NCBI RefSeq assembly: GCF_028554725.1
Contig: NC_071669.1
Span: forward strand, 9,386,501-9,450,500
Reading direction: 5' to 3'
DNA: 64,000 bases
Source: Zeugodacus cucurbitae
Lineage: Eukaryota; Arthropoda; Insecta; Diptera; Tephritidae
In this document: positions 11,523-22,817 of the stretch, piece after piece
Layout: every line of letters starts with the position of its first letter
Numbering within the stretch: the first letter of the stretch is position 1
Made by a program: the position numbers and the translations under genes
Notes under the pieces: model-generated
Databases searched by the model: none
What the model saw: the letters and a program-made list of their open reading frames with translations, nothing else
What the model was told of the DNA's origin: nothing

Positions 11523-13463
11523 ATAAGGGAATGCGGAAACCTAAATCTGTAGTAAAAGTCCAACTTATGTTATTTTTTGCTATGATTTGCATCATATGTA
11601 GCTCCACTGTCTTCTCAACTTTATCGGTCACTATTTGGTTTCATTACATAAAGTAAAGAATTTGTATACTATATTGTTTATAATAACCAAATATGAACAG
11701 AAATGTATTAAAATCCTTAGTTACACATTTTTTACATTCGTCCTCTTTTTGTGAAAGGATTGTTAAATTTACTGGTTATTTACGATTTCATCCTTTTCCT
11801 CCTAAAATCCCTGATTCAAACAAAAACGAATATTGTTGTAATGGAAATTTTACAAACTAACATTGCTATTGTTTCAGGAATGCGGTTTCACTCGGGCTAT
11901 TCGTAAATGCATATACGAGGTATGTACATAGGTGTACAAATATTACATATAGATCGTAGTGCTTGCATAGAAATGTGTATTTTTGCTGTTAGTGGCCCAT
12001 AAAAATATCTCAAACAATTCAATTGTGGCTAGACTGCATAAAATTCTTTTATAAAAGCAATGTCAATTCAAAATAGAGACACAAAAAAATTACAAAGGCA
12101 GCCACAACAATAAAATAAAATAATACGAAAGAGAAAAGTGAGGAAATATATTTTTAAGAAATTTTCCTAATAGAAAGGAGAGGAAAGAGAAATATATAAA
12201 AAAAAAATCAAAAAATATATAAATATTATATATATGTACGTAGACAATTATATGTATAGTTGACTTTATATAGGATATACTTGCATTAGGGTCGCCAGTG
12301 GCAGTTGACTGCATAAACTGAGAGACAGCAGACCCAAGCAAGAAATTTTCGAGAGACGAAGTGAGAAATATATATTATAAATGAATATACTCATACTCAT
12401 ACAAGAAAGCCGCCAAGCATGGCGAAGGCAAATGGCGTTTAGTCGTAATGTCGGCATGCCGTGACGTCGTGCGCGCTACCATTGACGCCTTGACAGACAA
12501 GTCGAAGCACAAATGCCGCGATATACAAACGCAATCAAGACAAAGCAAACACGCCAAATAGCCAGCGAAGAAATTAGACAAAAGTAATGCGACAAAAAAC
12601 GAAGAGGAAGGAAAGGCGAAAATAAATAGAAGAAAGCCAACAACAAATCACGCAGCGTTGTGGCTTTTCACCCATTATACTGTGCATACATATGTGTAAA
12701 TTGTTGTTGTTGACATTGTTGTAGTCACCAAATCGCCAAACTAAACAAATGATGGGCGCGGCAGTTGGCGGTGGCTTGCCTGCGGTTGATGACAACAGAG
12801 CATGCAGGTGACAGGCCGCCTACTTGCGCGCGCTTACACCCGCCATGCCTCACGGGACAATCTTATGTCGTTTATATAGAATTTTTTTTTTTTTTGGTTT
12901 TGTTTTAATTTCTTTGTTGACATGTGAACGAATATTTGCTTTTAGCAGCCTACAACTGCAACGTAAAAAAATACAAAGCGCGTATGCTAAGCGTGCGAGC
13001 GCGAAGAAAGCAGCACAAGAGCACGACATGTGTGCTGTACTCTCTTTTATGTATTTTTATTTTTTTATTTTTCATTTTTGTTTTGGACAGGTTGTTGGCG
13101 CCCCACTGCTGCCGCCACAGCTGCGCGCTACAAGGCATTATCATCAGCTGGTCGCCATATAGCTCTGCTATGTAGTAAGTCGTCCACACGCTCCCGGCTA
13201 AAAATCAAAATTTGCTCGTGCTAGCGTTAACAATGTGGCGTGAAAACGCGAATTGTTCATTGTTTGCTGCTTTTTTCTCGCTTTCAAATTTTTTACTTTT
13301 TTGTTTTTTTTTCCTTTTCGACAGTCCCTAGGCGCCCGCAGCTACTCATTTGTGAAATCGCAATTGTTTTTCACGACTTTTACTTCAATTGCCTTTAATA
13401 TAATGCGCTTAGAAACAATTCATTTGAAAATTGTGTTAGTTGGTGTTTTTTTTTTTTTTTTGA
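11523..13463. other. No gene recognised
   Basis: The stretch at 12280-13400 is moderately GC-rich, with open frames on both strands that overlap each other. None shows known motifs or plausible exon signals. It may be conserved noncoding or intronic sequence of an unseen gene; nothing can be supported. Confidence 0.4.
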
Positions 13464-14031
13464 GAAGAGATAGAGATAGAGATAGAGATAAAGATAGAGA
13501 TAGAGATAGAGATAGAGATAGAGATAGAGATAGAGATAGAGATAGAGATAGAGATAGAGATAGAGATAGAGATAGAGATAGAGATAGAGATATGGATATA
13601 GATAGAGATAGAGATAGGGATAGAGATAGAGATAGAGATAGAGATAGAGATAGAGATAGAGATAGAGATAGAGATAGAGATAGAGATAGAGATAGAGATA
13701 GAGATAGAGATAGAGATAGAGATAGAGATAGAGATAGAGATAGAGATAGAGATAGAGATAGAGATAGAGATAGAGATAGAGATAAATATAGAGATAGAGA
13801 CGTAGACGTAGACATAGACATAGACATAGACATAGACAGAGACATAGACATAGACATAGACATAGACATAGACATAGACATAGACATAGACAGAGACATA
13901 GACATAGACATAGACATAGACAGAGACATAGACATAGACATAGACATAGACATAGACATAGACATAGACATAGACATAGACATAGACATAGACATACACA
14001 TAGACATAGACATAGACATAGACATAGACAT
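13464..14031. repeat. Large hexanucleotide microsatellite, GATAGA then GACATA
   Basis: About 335 bp of (GATAGA)n from 13464 to about 13800, with rare interruptions (GATATGGATATA near 13590, AAATA near 13785). It then switches through CGTAGACGTAGA to about 230 bp of (GACATA)n with occasional GACAGA units, ending at 14031. All six frames are open, giving spurious Arg-Asp, Ile-Asp, Tyr-Val and Ser-Leu repeat proteins. Confidence 0.97.
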
Positions 14032-14671
14032 GCTAAAATAAAGAAAATGCTTATATTTATATGAACTTATCATTCAATATTCATTCATCTAGTTCAAATG
14101 CACTAACAATTTTCTAAGGCAAATTCATAAATATACATATTCAAAATCGAATGCATGCCACCACTTCGCTAAGCCCATTGTACCTGTGTTTATTTTTGTA
14201 ACAGCACTTAGTCATAGTTTGTTTGTGTAAACCGCAATATTGTGGCATTTTATTGTTGCTCATCTCATATTTAGCTGCTCGTGGTTACAAGCGTGTAACT
14301 GTAACTAAGCGCTAAAGCAAGAAAAGTGTTTTATTGATCTAATTGTGGCCGTGGCTGAATTATTTCTTGTTAAACAAGCATTTATCTTGTCTCGTTCAAA
14401 TAAATAATGGCATTCGTTTGATTAATTTCTTTGTTTTACGTACAATAAGCGTTCATTATTTAGCTACTATAAAAGAACTTCGTGATAAACTTTTATATTG
14501 CTTGATATCCAATATTAAATTAAATATTTGAAAGACGTGGTAACTCTACTAAATAAATCTAAACTGAAAGTACATAAAATGGCTGAATGATGGTTTTATA
14601 TATTATTATTAATAATTTTATTTGACAAATTTTATAAAAAATAAAAAAAAAAGATTATTTAAAAAGAATTA
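14032..14671. other. No gene recognised; AT-rich
   Basis: No motif or repeat boundary apart from A/T-rich tracts near 14600-14680 that lead into the tandem array. Confidence 0.45.
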
Positions 14672-15740
14672 TTAAAAAAAAATGTGGCAACCCTTCCTTA
14701 AAAATTGTTTTAGTTATAAGCTTTCTTAAACATCTTCAGTTTTTCACCAAATATTTCCAACTATAACGCTTCGCGGTGTGATACTCAAATCCGTTTATTT
14801 CATAAGATCTTATTAAAATAACTAAAATATAGTGGCAACCTTGCTAACACAAAATCGATGAAAATCCGTATGCTACCCTAATCCTTTTAATTTTGTATCC
14901 ATATTATTAAAACCTTTTTATCGTTCAATTGAATTTTTTAATAAGTGGCAACCCTGACACAGAAATAATTTCAATTATTTCTTTACCTTGACATATTCAG
15001 TTTGATTTCCATATTGTTATTAATTTATTTATGGTTTACATTTTTCTAAAATACATTTTTAATATTTTTACTCCAGTATAAAACTGATTTCAAATATCTT
15101 CTTTCCGGAGCCTTGCAGATAGATATCCATATTGTTATAATTAAATTATTTGCTAAAATTAATTGATAAAATTTTTGGAAAATGTGGCAACCCTTCTAAA
15201 AATATTTTCAAAAATAAGTTCTTTCACGTTCTTTTGTTTGATAACAGTAATGTAATGTTTAATTTATTGTGTAAAATTGTGTTTAAAAAAATATTTTTTA
15301 ATAGGTGGCAACCCTGCCTGAATGATAACTTCAATTATTTTATTTCTGAGACCACTTCAGTTAGATATCTATATGGTTATATTTCAATTATCATAGTTGG
15401 TTTCAAATATAATACATTTTTGTAATAGGTGGCAACCTTTACATAAAAGTAGTTTCAGTAAAAATTTTTCTGAGCCCTCTTCAGAATACTAGTATTGTTA
15501 TACAAGAATTTAATTATATTATGAAAATTTATATGAAACATAATTTTTAAACAGGTGGCAACGTTCCTAAAAATAATTTTCCAAATTTAAGCTTTCGTGA
15601 AGTTCTTTTGTTTGATACCAATGCTATGGTACAATAATTCTATTATCTTATGGGTTTTTGATATTTAATTTTTATGTGCAGGTGGCAACCTTCTGTAATA
15701 AAGATCTAATATTTTAAGACAACTCAACTCTTAATTCCAA
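14672..15740 (+). repeat. Tandem array of about 120-127 bp units marked by TGGCAACC
   Basis: GTGGCAACC boxes begin at about 14682, 14831, 14944, 15183, 15303, 15427, 15553 and 15680. One box is lost near 15065, which restores the spacing. Successive units are otherwise AT-rich, with recurring elements: a TTCAGTTnGAT-like block about 50 bp after the box and CCATATTGTTAT about 70 bp after. Units at 14944 and 15303, and at 15183 and 15553, resemble each other more than their neighbours, suggesting three-unit higher-order structure. Confidence 0.85.
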
Positions 15741-16287
15741 ACGCATTAATTTGATATTCAATTTACGCACACAAAAATTATACTGCATTTTAACAGTTGA
15801 ACCGCTCTAAAGCACTCTTACTTAGAATATTAGAATATTCATGCAACGCTATAAAAATTCATATTCACCGTTAACGTTGCAGCGCCGCCATTGGCCGACA
15901 ACTTGACTGGCGCCTTTTGTATTGCACACAATAACCAGCACCAGCCAATATGCATGGCCAAAGAGCAGCGCGAGTCAATTGTTGTTAGCAACGCAACGCA
16001 AGGCAGCAGTGTTGGACGACACACCGCAGACTGGCAGACAACACAGACACAAACACAAACAAAAATACACTCGGTTGAAGGAAAAGTGGTGACCGAGTCG
16101 GTGGTTGGGTATTTGCTTGGTCTAATCTAAGCAGGCAACCGAATGGGTTTGTGGTCGCTGCATCATCATGCCCTGCTGTTAACTATCCAAGTCATTTTAA
16201 TTTTACTGTTGTTGCTTTTGAACGAACGCACGAACCCTTTGCTATATTTTGCTTTGCCTTCATTGTTGTTGTATATAATTTTCCATA
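15741..16287. other. No gene recognised
   Basis: A GC-richer stretch (15880-16130) has overlapping open frames on both strands without recognisable motifs. A TTGTTG-rich tract follows. Confidence 0.4.
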
Positions 16288-17738
16288 TTTATACTCTCGC
16301 AACAAATGCTGCTAAGAGAGCATTATAGTTTTGTTCACATAATGGTTGTTTGTAAGTCATAAAACTAAACGAGCTAGATATAGGGTTATATATACCAAAG
16401 TGATCAGGGTGAAGAGTGGAGTTGAAATCAGGATGTCTGTCTGTCCGTGCAACGTATAACTTGAGATATCTTAACGAAACACGTATTCCTTGACACCCTG
16501 AGAAGGTTGCTTTCGAAAATGAGCAAAATCGGACCACTGCCACGCCCACAATATGGCGAAAACCAAAAACCTATAAAGTGTCATAGCTGAGCCATAAATA
16601 AAGTATTAAAAATAAAATTTGGTACAGAGGATCACATTTGGGGTGGAATATATGGATGTAATTTTTTTGGAAAAGTGGGCGTGACCCCACCTCCAAATAG
16701 GTAATTTGTACATATGTCTCAAACCAATAAAGCTACATAAACCAAACTTTCTACAGTCGTTTCTCTTTGCCGTTTCCTTATACAGTCAAAAAATGAAAGA
16801 AATCGGATAATAACCACGCCCACCTCCCATACAAAGGTTAGGTTGAAAGTTACTAAAAGTGCGTTAACTCACTAACGAGAAACGTCAGAAACACCAAATA
16901 TTACATAATAAATGGCAAAAGGAAGCTGCACTGAGATTTTTTAACAAAATGGTAAATGGGCGTGGTATCGCCCACTTATGGGTCAAAAACCATATCTTAG
17001 GAACTACTCGACAGATTTCAATGAAATATATATATATATAATATTTTTTTGACACCCTGATAACACAGATACAAAATGGGCGAAATCGGTTCACAACCAC
17101 GCCTACTTCCCATATAACTTAATTTTGAAATCCAACTTATTCCTTCACTTTATAAGATATACATTAGGAACCAATGAAGATAGCGGAATAAAACTTTATA
17201 TAAATAGGGCATGTCATCTCTGGCATCACTTGTGAAAAAATTGTCGAAAACGGACTATAACTTTTCAAGGCCCCAGATATCGTAAAAGTTGAACTCAGCG
17301 CCTAAGGGTAAATTTAAACCGATAATTTGGGTAAATCTCTTAGATAATTTAATGTAATTCAGAGTAAATTGTTTTCTTCTAATAGTGTGTCTCTGTTCCA
17401 AAAATTATTAAAATCGGGTCAAAATATCTCCTAGCTCCTATATAGCTAATTATTTTCAAAAATACGGTGGGCTTTATACCGCATATATCGGTTAATATGT
17501 GTGATATCTTTGCGATATTAAGTGAGCATATATTCTTGTATATAGTGTATCTTGCTGGTGAAAATGAATGAAATCGGTTCAGGAATTACCTCAGCCCTCA
17601 TACACTATATAAGATTATTTTCGTTATTCTATTAAACTTTATGCCGAATATATGGGTAAATTTGTGTGTTATCTTAATAAAATTTCTTCAATAAAATGTT
17701 CGGTTACACCTGAACTTTGCCTTTCCTTACTTGTTTTG
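16288..17738 (+). mobile_element. Helentron-associated (DINE-1/INE-like) element, copy A
   Basis: Starts TTTATACTCTCGCAACAAATG and ends CCTTCCTTACTTGTTTT-like sequence (CCTTTCCTTACTTGTTTT, to 17738) after a near-palindromic GTTCGGTTACACCTGAAC. Near the head it carries CAGGGTGAAGAGTGGAGTTG and GTCTGTCTGTCCGTG, the same layout as Drosophila DINE-1 (TATAC head, TCTGTCCG region, TTGTTTT tail). Recurrent phrases (GGGCGTGG, CGAAATCGG, ACCACGCCCAC) match copies at 25671-26731 and 56938-57954. Non-coding. The superfamily call is by structure. Confidence 0.75.
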
Positions 17739-19790
17739 TTTTTTTTTTTTGGTTTTTTTTTGCTTTCGAAACTAAACTTTCGCGGCGAAACGCATGCAAT
17801 GCTCGCGTGTAATTTGTAATTTTTCGTCGTCGTCGTCGTAGTAATATGGGTCGTGTGGTGCGCTACAGTAACTGTGCTACAAAAAAATTTAAATAACTAT
17901 AACAACAACAACAGCAACAACAATTGACAACAAACATCATGTATTAGTTGGGGCTTGCCATGAACTCGACAAAGCCGTCGGTTGCAACCGCAAAGTAACG
18001 CGTCACGACAACAACACACACACACGCTCAAAGTTGCTGGCGCTCAACAGTCAGTTCGTCCGTTTGTCAGTTAGTCATTCAGTTGCTTGGTTGCTTGGTG
18101 TGTGTGGCACACACTCGTGTTGCTCATTAGTAACTCATACGCCTAGTGGCTTCATGGCTTCATGTGCTTCATGTGCTTGTCGTGCACACAGCCTTACTTA
18201 CAGTGGCAACAAATGCTCGCTGGCAAAAGGTGCGCTTAGCCTGGACTGGTTAGTTATTTTTTCACTTTTTTATTTCATTTTATTTTATTTTTTTATATTT
18301 TATTTCAACATGTAGCCTGTAGACATACCGTTACATCGCTGAGTTGCGTTTTTTAACCTAATGCCTTGTGCTGCGCAGGCACATGTCGTTTCTTCTGCGC
18401 TGTAGTGGCACTCAAATTAGAATTGGTGTCGATTTGCCGGCGAGATAATGATGTTGAAATTAGAATTTGTTAGTTTGCAGTCAAGTGAAGGCAAGTGGTG
18501 TGTGGCGTGTGGTTGCAGATAAAATTTAATTGAAACTTCAACTCGTGCAGTCATTTTAGATATGGCAAATGTTTAGAGACCAACTTGCTTGTAAATTGAT
18601 TTAGAATAAGAAATACTATTATTCTATATTATATAGAATAACAGTGTTCATGAGCTAAAGTCATCCTTATACATCAGATAATATAAAATAGTTACATACT
18701 AATGTCACCCAGGCGTATGAGTAACATTTATTCAACAGTGTTGTTTTAGGCTCTGCAATGAATTAAGGACCTGGATATCTGAGATATTTTAGGAAACGAG
18801 CAAGCTAAAAAAAAAGAATACAAGAATAACAACAACAATTAGAATTGCTTATGTGTTTTAGAAACTGTCGGTGATATAAGCCAATGTACAGGGTGGTTCA
18901 TACGTTAATGTTTTTAAAATCCTTTTATTCCGACAAAAATGTTCTTTTGCATTGAAAATTATATTAAAAGAGCATTTCAACAATCTTCTAGCAAAATATT
19001 TAATATTCCAAATTTCCTCAATAAAAAAAAAATTTAAACAAATTTTAATTTGATTTTTAATTTTTACTGATTGAAAATTAACTGAAAAGCAAAGATTAAT
19101 TGTTCTCTGTCTCTCTCTCTTCTCATTAATAGACTGCGGGTTGGCGCAAGCAATAGACGCCATTTTTCAAGCCTACAAGAAGCAACGCTATCCAGGCAAC
19201 CAGCAACTTGCTGATAATCACGGCAATTTCAAGGCCGATTCCGAATAGAACATAGAAGAAACTGAAGAAGCTCTGACCAAAGGAAGAGCAATGCTTTTGT
19301 ATGTGCTCATGAAAGATGTACTGCTCCTATATCCCGGCGGGTGACCAGCGAAAACGATCTATAAGAGAATCAGCGTACTTGCTATTGCTGCATGCCACTC
19401 GGACCGGAAACCGTGAAGATTTTTATTAAAACATCGAGTGCCACTCGTTCACCAAGACACTTGGAACTTCAATCACATGGATTATAATTAAATAATAGAT
19501 TGTAGCTGGAATTTATATTATTAATCATTATTGAGTTACACGTATATATATGTATATGTATTTTATATGGGCACACAATCATTATAGTTTTGTTTAAACA
19601 AACAATTGTACAACCATTTTTAATGAAGGAATATTTTCAATAAATTTCAATTTGAAAACTGATCTCATAGTGTTTAACTAATAATAATAAAGAAGAAAAA
19701 TGACTGAGTTGTGTGGTGGTAAGTAAACACTAACAAAATAATGGATTGAATTTGCAGTAAGGGTTGCATTGTTGCATAATAAAATACGCC
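17739..19790. other. No gene recognised
   Basis: Holds short CGTCGT (17826-17840) and CAACAACA tracts, CA/GT runs and a moderately GC-rich stretch (18000-18250) with no recognised product. At 18887-18900 TACAGGGTGGTTCA resembles the terminus of the transposase family whose remnants lie elsewhere in this window, but no partner end was found. Confidence 0.4.
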
Positions 19791-20838
19791 AATGTGATAG
19801 CTGCGTCTTTCATATGACGCCAATATCATCAAAATCGGTGCAGATTTACCGGAGTTATGGCCATTCCAAATGCTTTGGTGCTTCCCGCTATTGCTCTGCT
19901 CTGCTCTGCCGGGCAGCGGCAGCGCAGTTTTTCTCTGATTTTTGCAATTTTGACGATTTCTACCAGGCGACCAGGAATGTGCAGCAGGTGGATGCTGGAA
20001 AAAAATGCCTGGTACATGTAGATATGTATGCCAGCAAAAATACATACATACATGTGCGTAAATATGTATGCGGCCGGCAGGTGTATATATGTATGCGCAT
20101 ATGTATATATAGGTGGGACAACGGATGCGTCCGACCAACGGAAGTGACCATGGCGGATGTGAAGAAACCGGAACCGGAAATGCAACTACCACCAACTTGA
20201 ACCGGATGTCGATGACCGGAAACGGAAGTCTCGTAACGGAAGTGGGTATGCCGCTACCGGAAGTGTCTATCAAACAGGAAATAATAGTGCTAATATTTGA
20301 AATTGTCCGTTTCCGGTACTTTGGTTTCCTAGGCACATCCTGTCGGTCGCAAATATCCGTCGCACCGACTTCCGGCAATATGTCACTTCCGCTTCCTACA
20401 TCCGGTGTTCGATATCCGGTTTAAGTTGGTGACAGGTGCATTTCCGGTTCCGGTGACACCATATCCGCCATGATCACTTCCGTTGGCCGGCTGCATACGT
20501 TGTCCCACCCATATACATATGCTCATACATATATACACCTGCCGGCTGCATACATACGTACGCACATGTATGTATGTATGTATATATTTCTGTGAGCATA
20601 CATATCTACATGTACTAGACGATTTTTTCCGGCATCCACCTGCTGCACATTCTTGGTCGCCTGGTAGAAATCGTCAAAATTGCAAAAATCAGAGAAAAAC
20701 TGCGCTGCCGCTGCCCAGCTGAGCAGAGCATCAGTGTGAAGCACCAAAGCACTTTGAATGGCCATAACTCCGGTTAATCTGTACCGATTTTGATGATATT
20801 GGTGTCATATGAAAGAGAATTTTCACAGCTATCACCAC
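19791..20838. mobile_element. Foldback element: about 1-kb imperfect palindrome
   Basis: The left arm from 19791 pairs with the reverse complement of the right arm ending at 20838. Shared blocks include TTTCATATGACGCCAATATC with ATCAAAATCGGTGCAGATTT, GGAGTTATGGCCATTC, GCGCAGTTTTTCTCTGATTT, TACCAGGCGACCAGGAATGT, the CCGGAACCGGAAATGCA block and CAACGGAAGTGACCATGGCG. The centre is near 20310. CGGAAGT/ACTTCCG words and TATGTATGC tracts recur in both arms. Open frames on both strands are by-products of the symmetry. The long-TIR, non-coding structure fits a foldback-type DNA transposon; the family is unknown. Confidence 0.8.
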
Positions 20839-22817
20839 TGTATATTCAATTTAAAGTTAATTGCTTAGAAACTAGCAATTAGAACGATTTTTCATGCAAT
20901 ATTCACTTTGAAGAGCAAAATATACGTGAAAGTCTGAATTCAAATATTCAAATTAAAATTATGAATTTTGAATTTTCGCTCGTGCTAAAACGTTAACTTT
21001 AGTGCATTTATAAGGTATATAACTATACTATTACTTTCAATAATTTTCATATTTTACTTTTTCTTCTTTCATTTTACACTTCATGTCCACTTTGCCTTGT
21101 TATTCTTGTTTTTGTTTTTTATTTTTAAATAATTAGTATAATTATGTTGTTCATAAATGTATTTAACACAATTTGATTAAAAAACAAAACAAACATTGCA
21201 CACATGCTCCATCAAATCACCGCGTCCTAGTTAGTCTCTACGCTGAACACACACACTTTCACATCAAAAACTATAAACCAGCTGTACTCATTATAGCAGC
21301 GCACTTTGTCACACATTGAGAAATTTGATTTCAATTTTGATTTGTGTAATACGTTTTTTAGCTGCAAATGCATATTTATATACAAACACACACACACACA
21401 CACACATGCACAGTGGTACATGCATGCATTTCACCTTGACACAATTTTTTCTGATTTGACTTTTTTTGCCGTGTGGCTTTTTTTACGAAAATCTCTCTGT
21501 AAGTGTTGCACACAAAAAACCAAAGAAACACACAACAACAAAACCAGAAATTGAAAATAATCAAAAAACGCGCATTGTCACCACACCGCCAGCGCACACA
21601 CAGCGCAGCGCGCCTCTAAAAATAAGCGCATGTTTCTAATTCTCCTGAATTCTCTTGAATTCTTGTTATATTTTCGTAGACGAAACGAAATTTCGTGTCG
21701 GTGCAAATTTTATAGCTTCACTGCTGCACTTCTGCACACACACCAACACACCTGAGCACATGTGTTTGTTGTTGTATTTGTTCACATGTATTATTATTGT
21801 TTTTGTTTTTGTTAAATTTTTTTCAATTTTTTTTGGTTTTTTTTTGGCAACTTGTGTGAAGTACCTTGCGGCGCGGCGCTCTCACTGGCCTGGCCGGGCA
21901 TGTATCGCTCGCAATTTGCACTTGCAAACATTGTTGTGAAAACCAAAACGAATTGAATTTGTTGTAATTTGTTGTAGGTAATTGTAAGCGCAGGAAATGC
22001 GGAGGAGCGTGCCCCTGAGCAAAATACACACACACTCGCATGTGAAGCATTGCATTTCTTGTTTTGGTTGCTGATATTATTTTTAGTTGTTTGGGCAAAT
22101 GAATGAAGACGTTGCGTCTTGTAGAAAGAATTAAAGGTTTTCTGGCTGGTGTTTTTTGTTGCTTTTTTGTATCGAGATTTATTGTATTAAGAGTTAATTA
22201 TTTAATTCGTTATTAATTTATTATGCTGTGTTTTATGTCATATCTAATTTTTTTTTTTGTTATTAAAAATAATTGTAATATACATATATATATTATATAT
22301 CTTCCTTATATGAATTCTAGAATTATTTACAGTCTGTCATAACTTACTGTTAAAATTATACTCTGAAAATGAGTATAAATTAATTTTGATTTTTTTGTTA
22401 GCAAAATTTATAATTTATTAGAATGTATTACAGAAGACAACTGGTGGTTTTATTAACCTTACCTCACGTGTGTTCAAGAATACAACGTATCAATATAATG
22501 CCTTTATCAGCGCCCTGATTTTGCTATGCACCTTCAGTACCAATGGACTTGTGGTATGGACACACTAAACACCTTTTTAGGGTTCGAGGGCCATCTAAAT
22601 CCTCTGCCATACTGTATATCCGCTTCTCTTCACTCTGCCTAACCGAAGTCACTCTACCTTTATTTTGGTTTCAACCACAGCCACCACGAAACTTAACGAA
22701 GGGCGAACTCATTAAGCAGGAAGTAGAAGACCATCGAATATTTACTATCTCTTTTGAAATATAACGCTATGAAGAGTGAAAAGGAATCTGCCTACACATT
22801 TTGGTTGAATTTGGAAA
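20839..22817. other. No gene recognised
   Basis: AT-rich, with a (CA)n run (21385-21406) and a GC-richer patch near 21850-22030. Small open frames lack any recognised motif. Confidence 0.4.

Noticed and set aside
13253..14041. Long open frames of Arg-Asp, Ser-Leu/Met and Tyr-Val repeats on both strands
   Set aside because: They are translations of a hexanucleotide microsatellite; all frames are open because the unit lacks stops.
18858..19163. 101-codon minus-strand frame near TACAGGGTGGTTCA
   Set aside because: The peptide does not match the transposase family suggested by the terminus, and no second terminus was found.
19674..20765. Several long open frames on both strands (up to 234 codons) with similar peptides
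   Set aside because: They mirror each other because the DNA is a palindrome; no known domain and no splice or start context.
21655..22098. Overlapping open frames of 73-94 codons on both strands
   Set aside because: No domain, no agreement between frames and no exon signals; composition is that of simple-repeat DNA.
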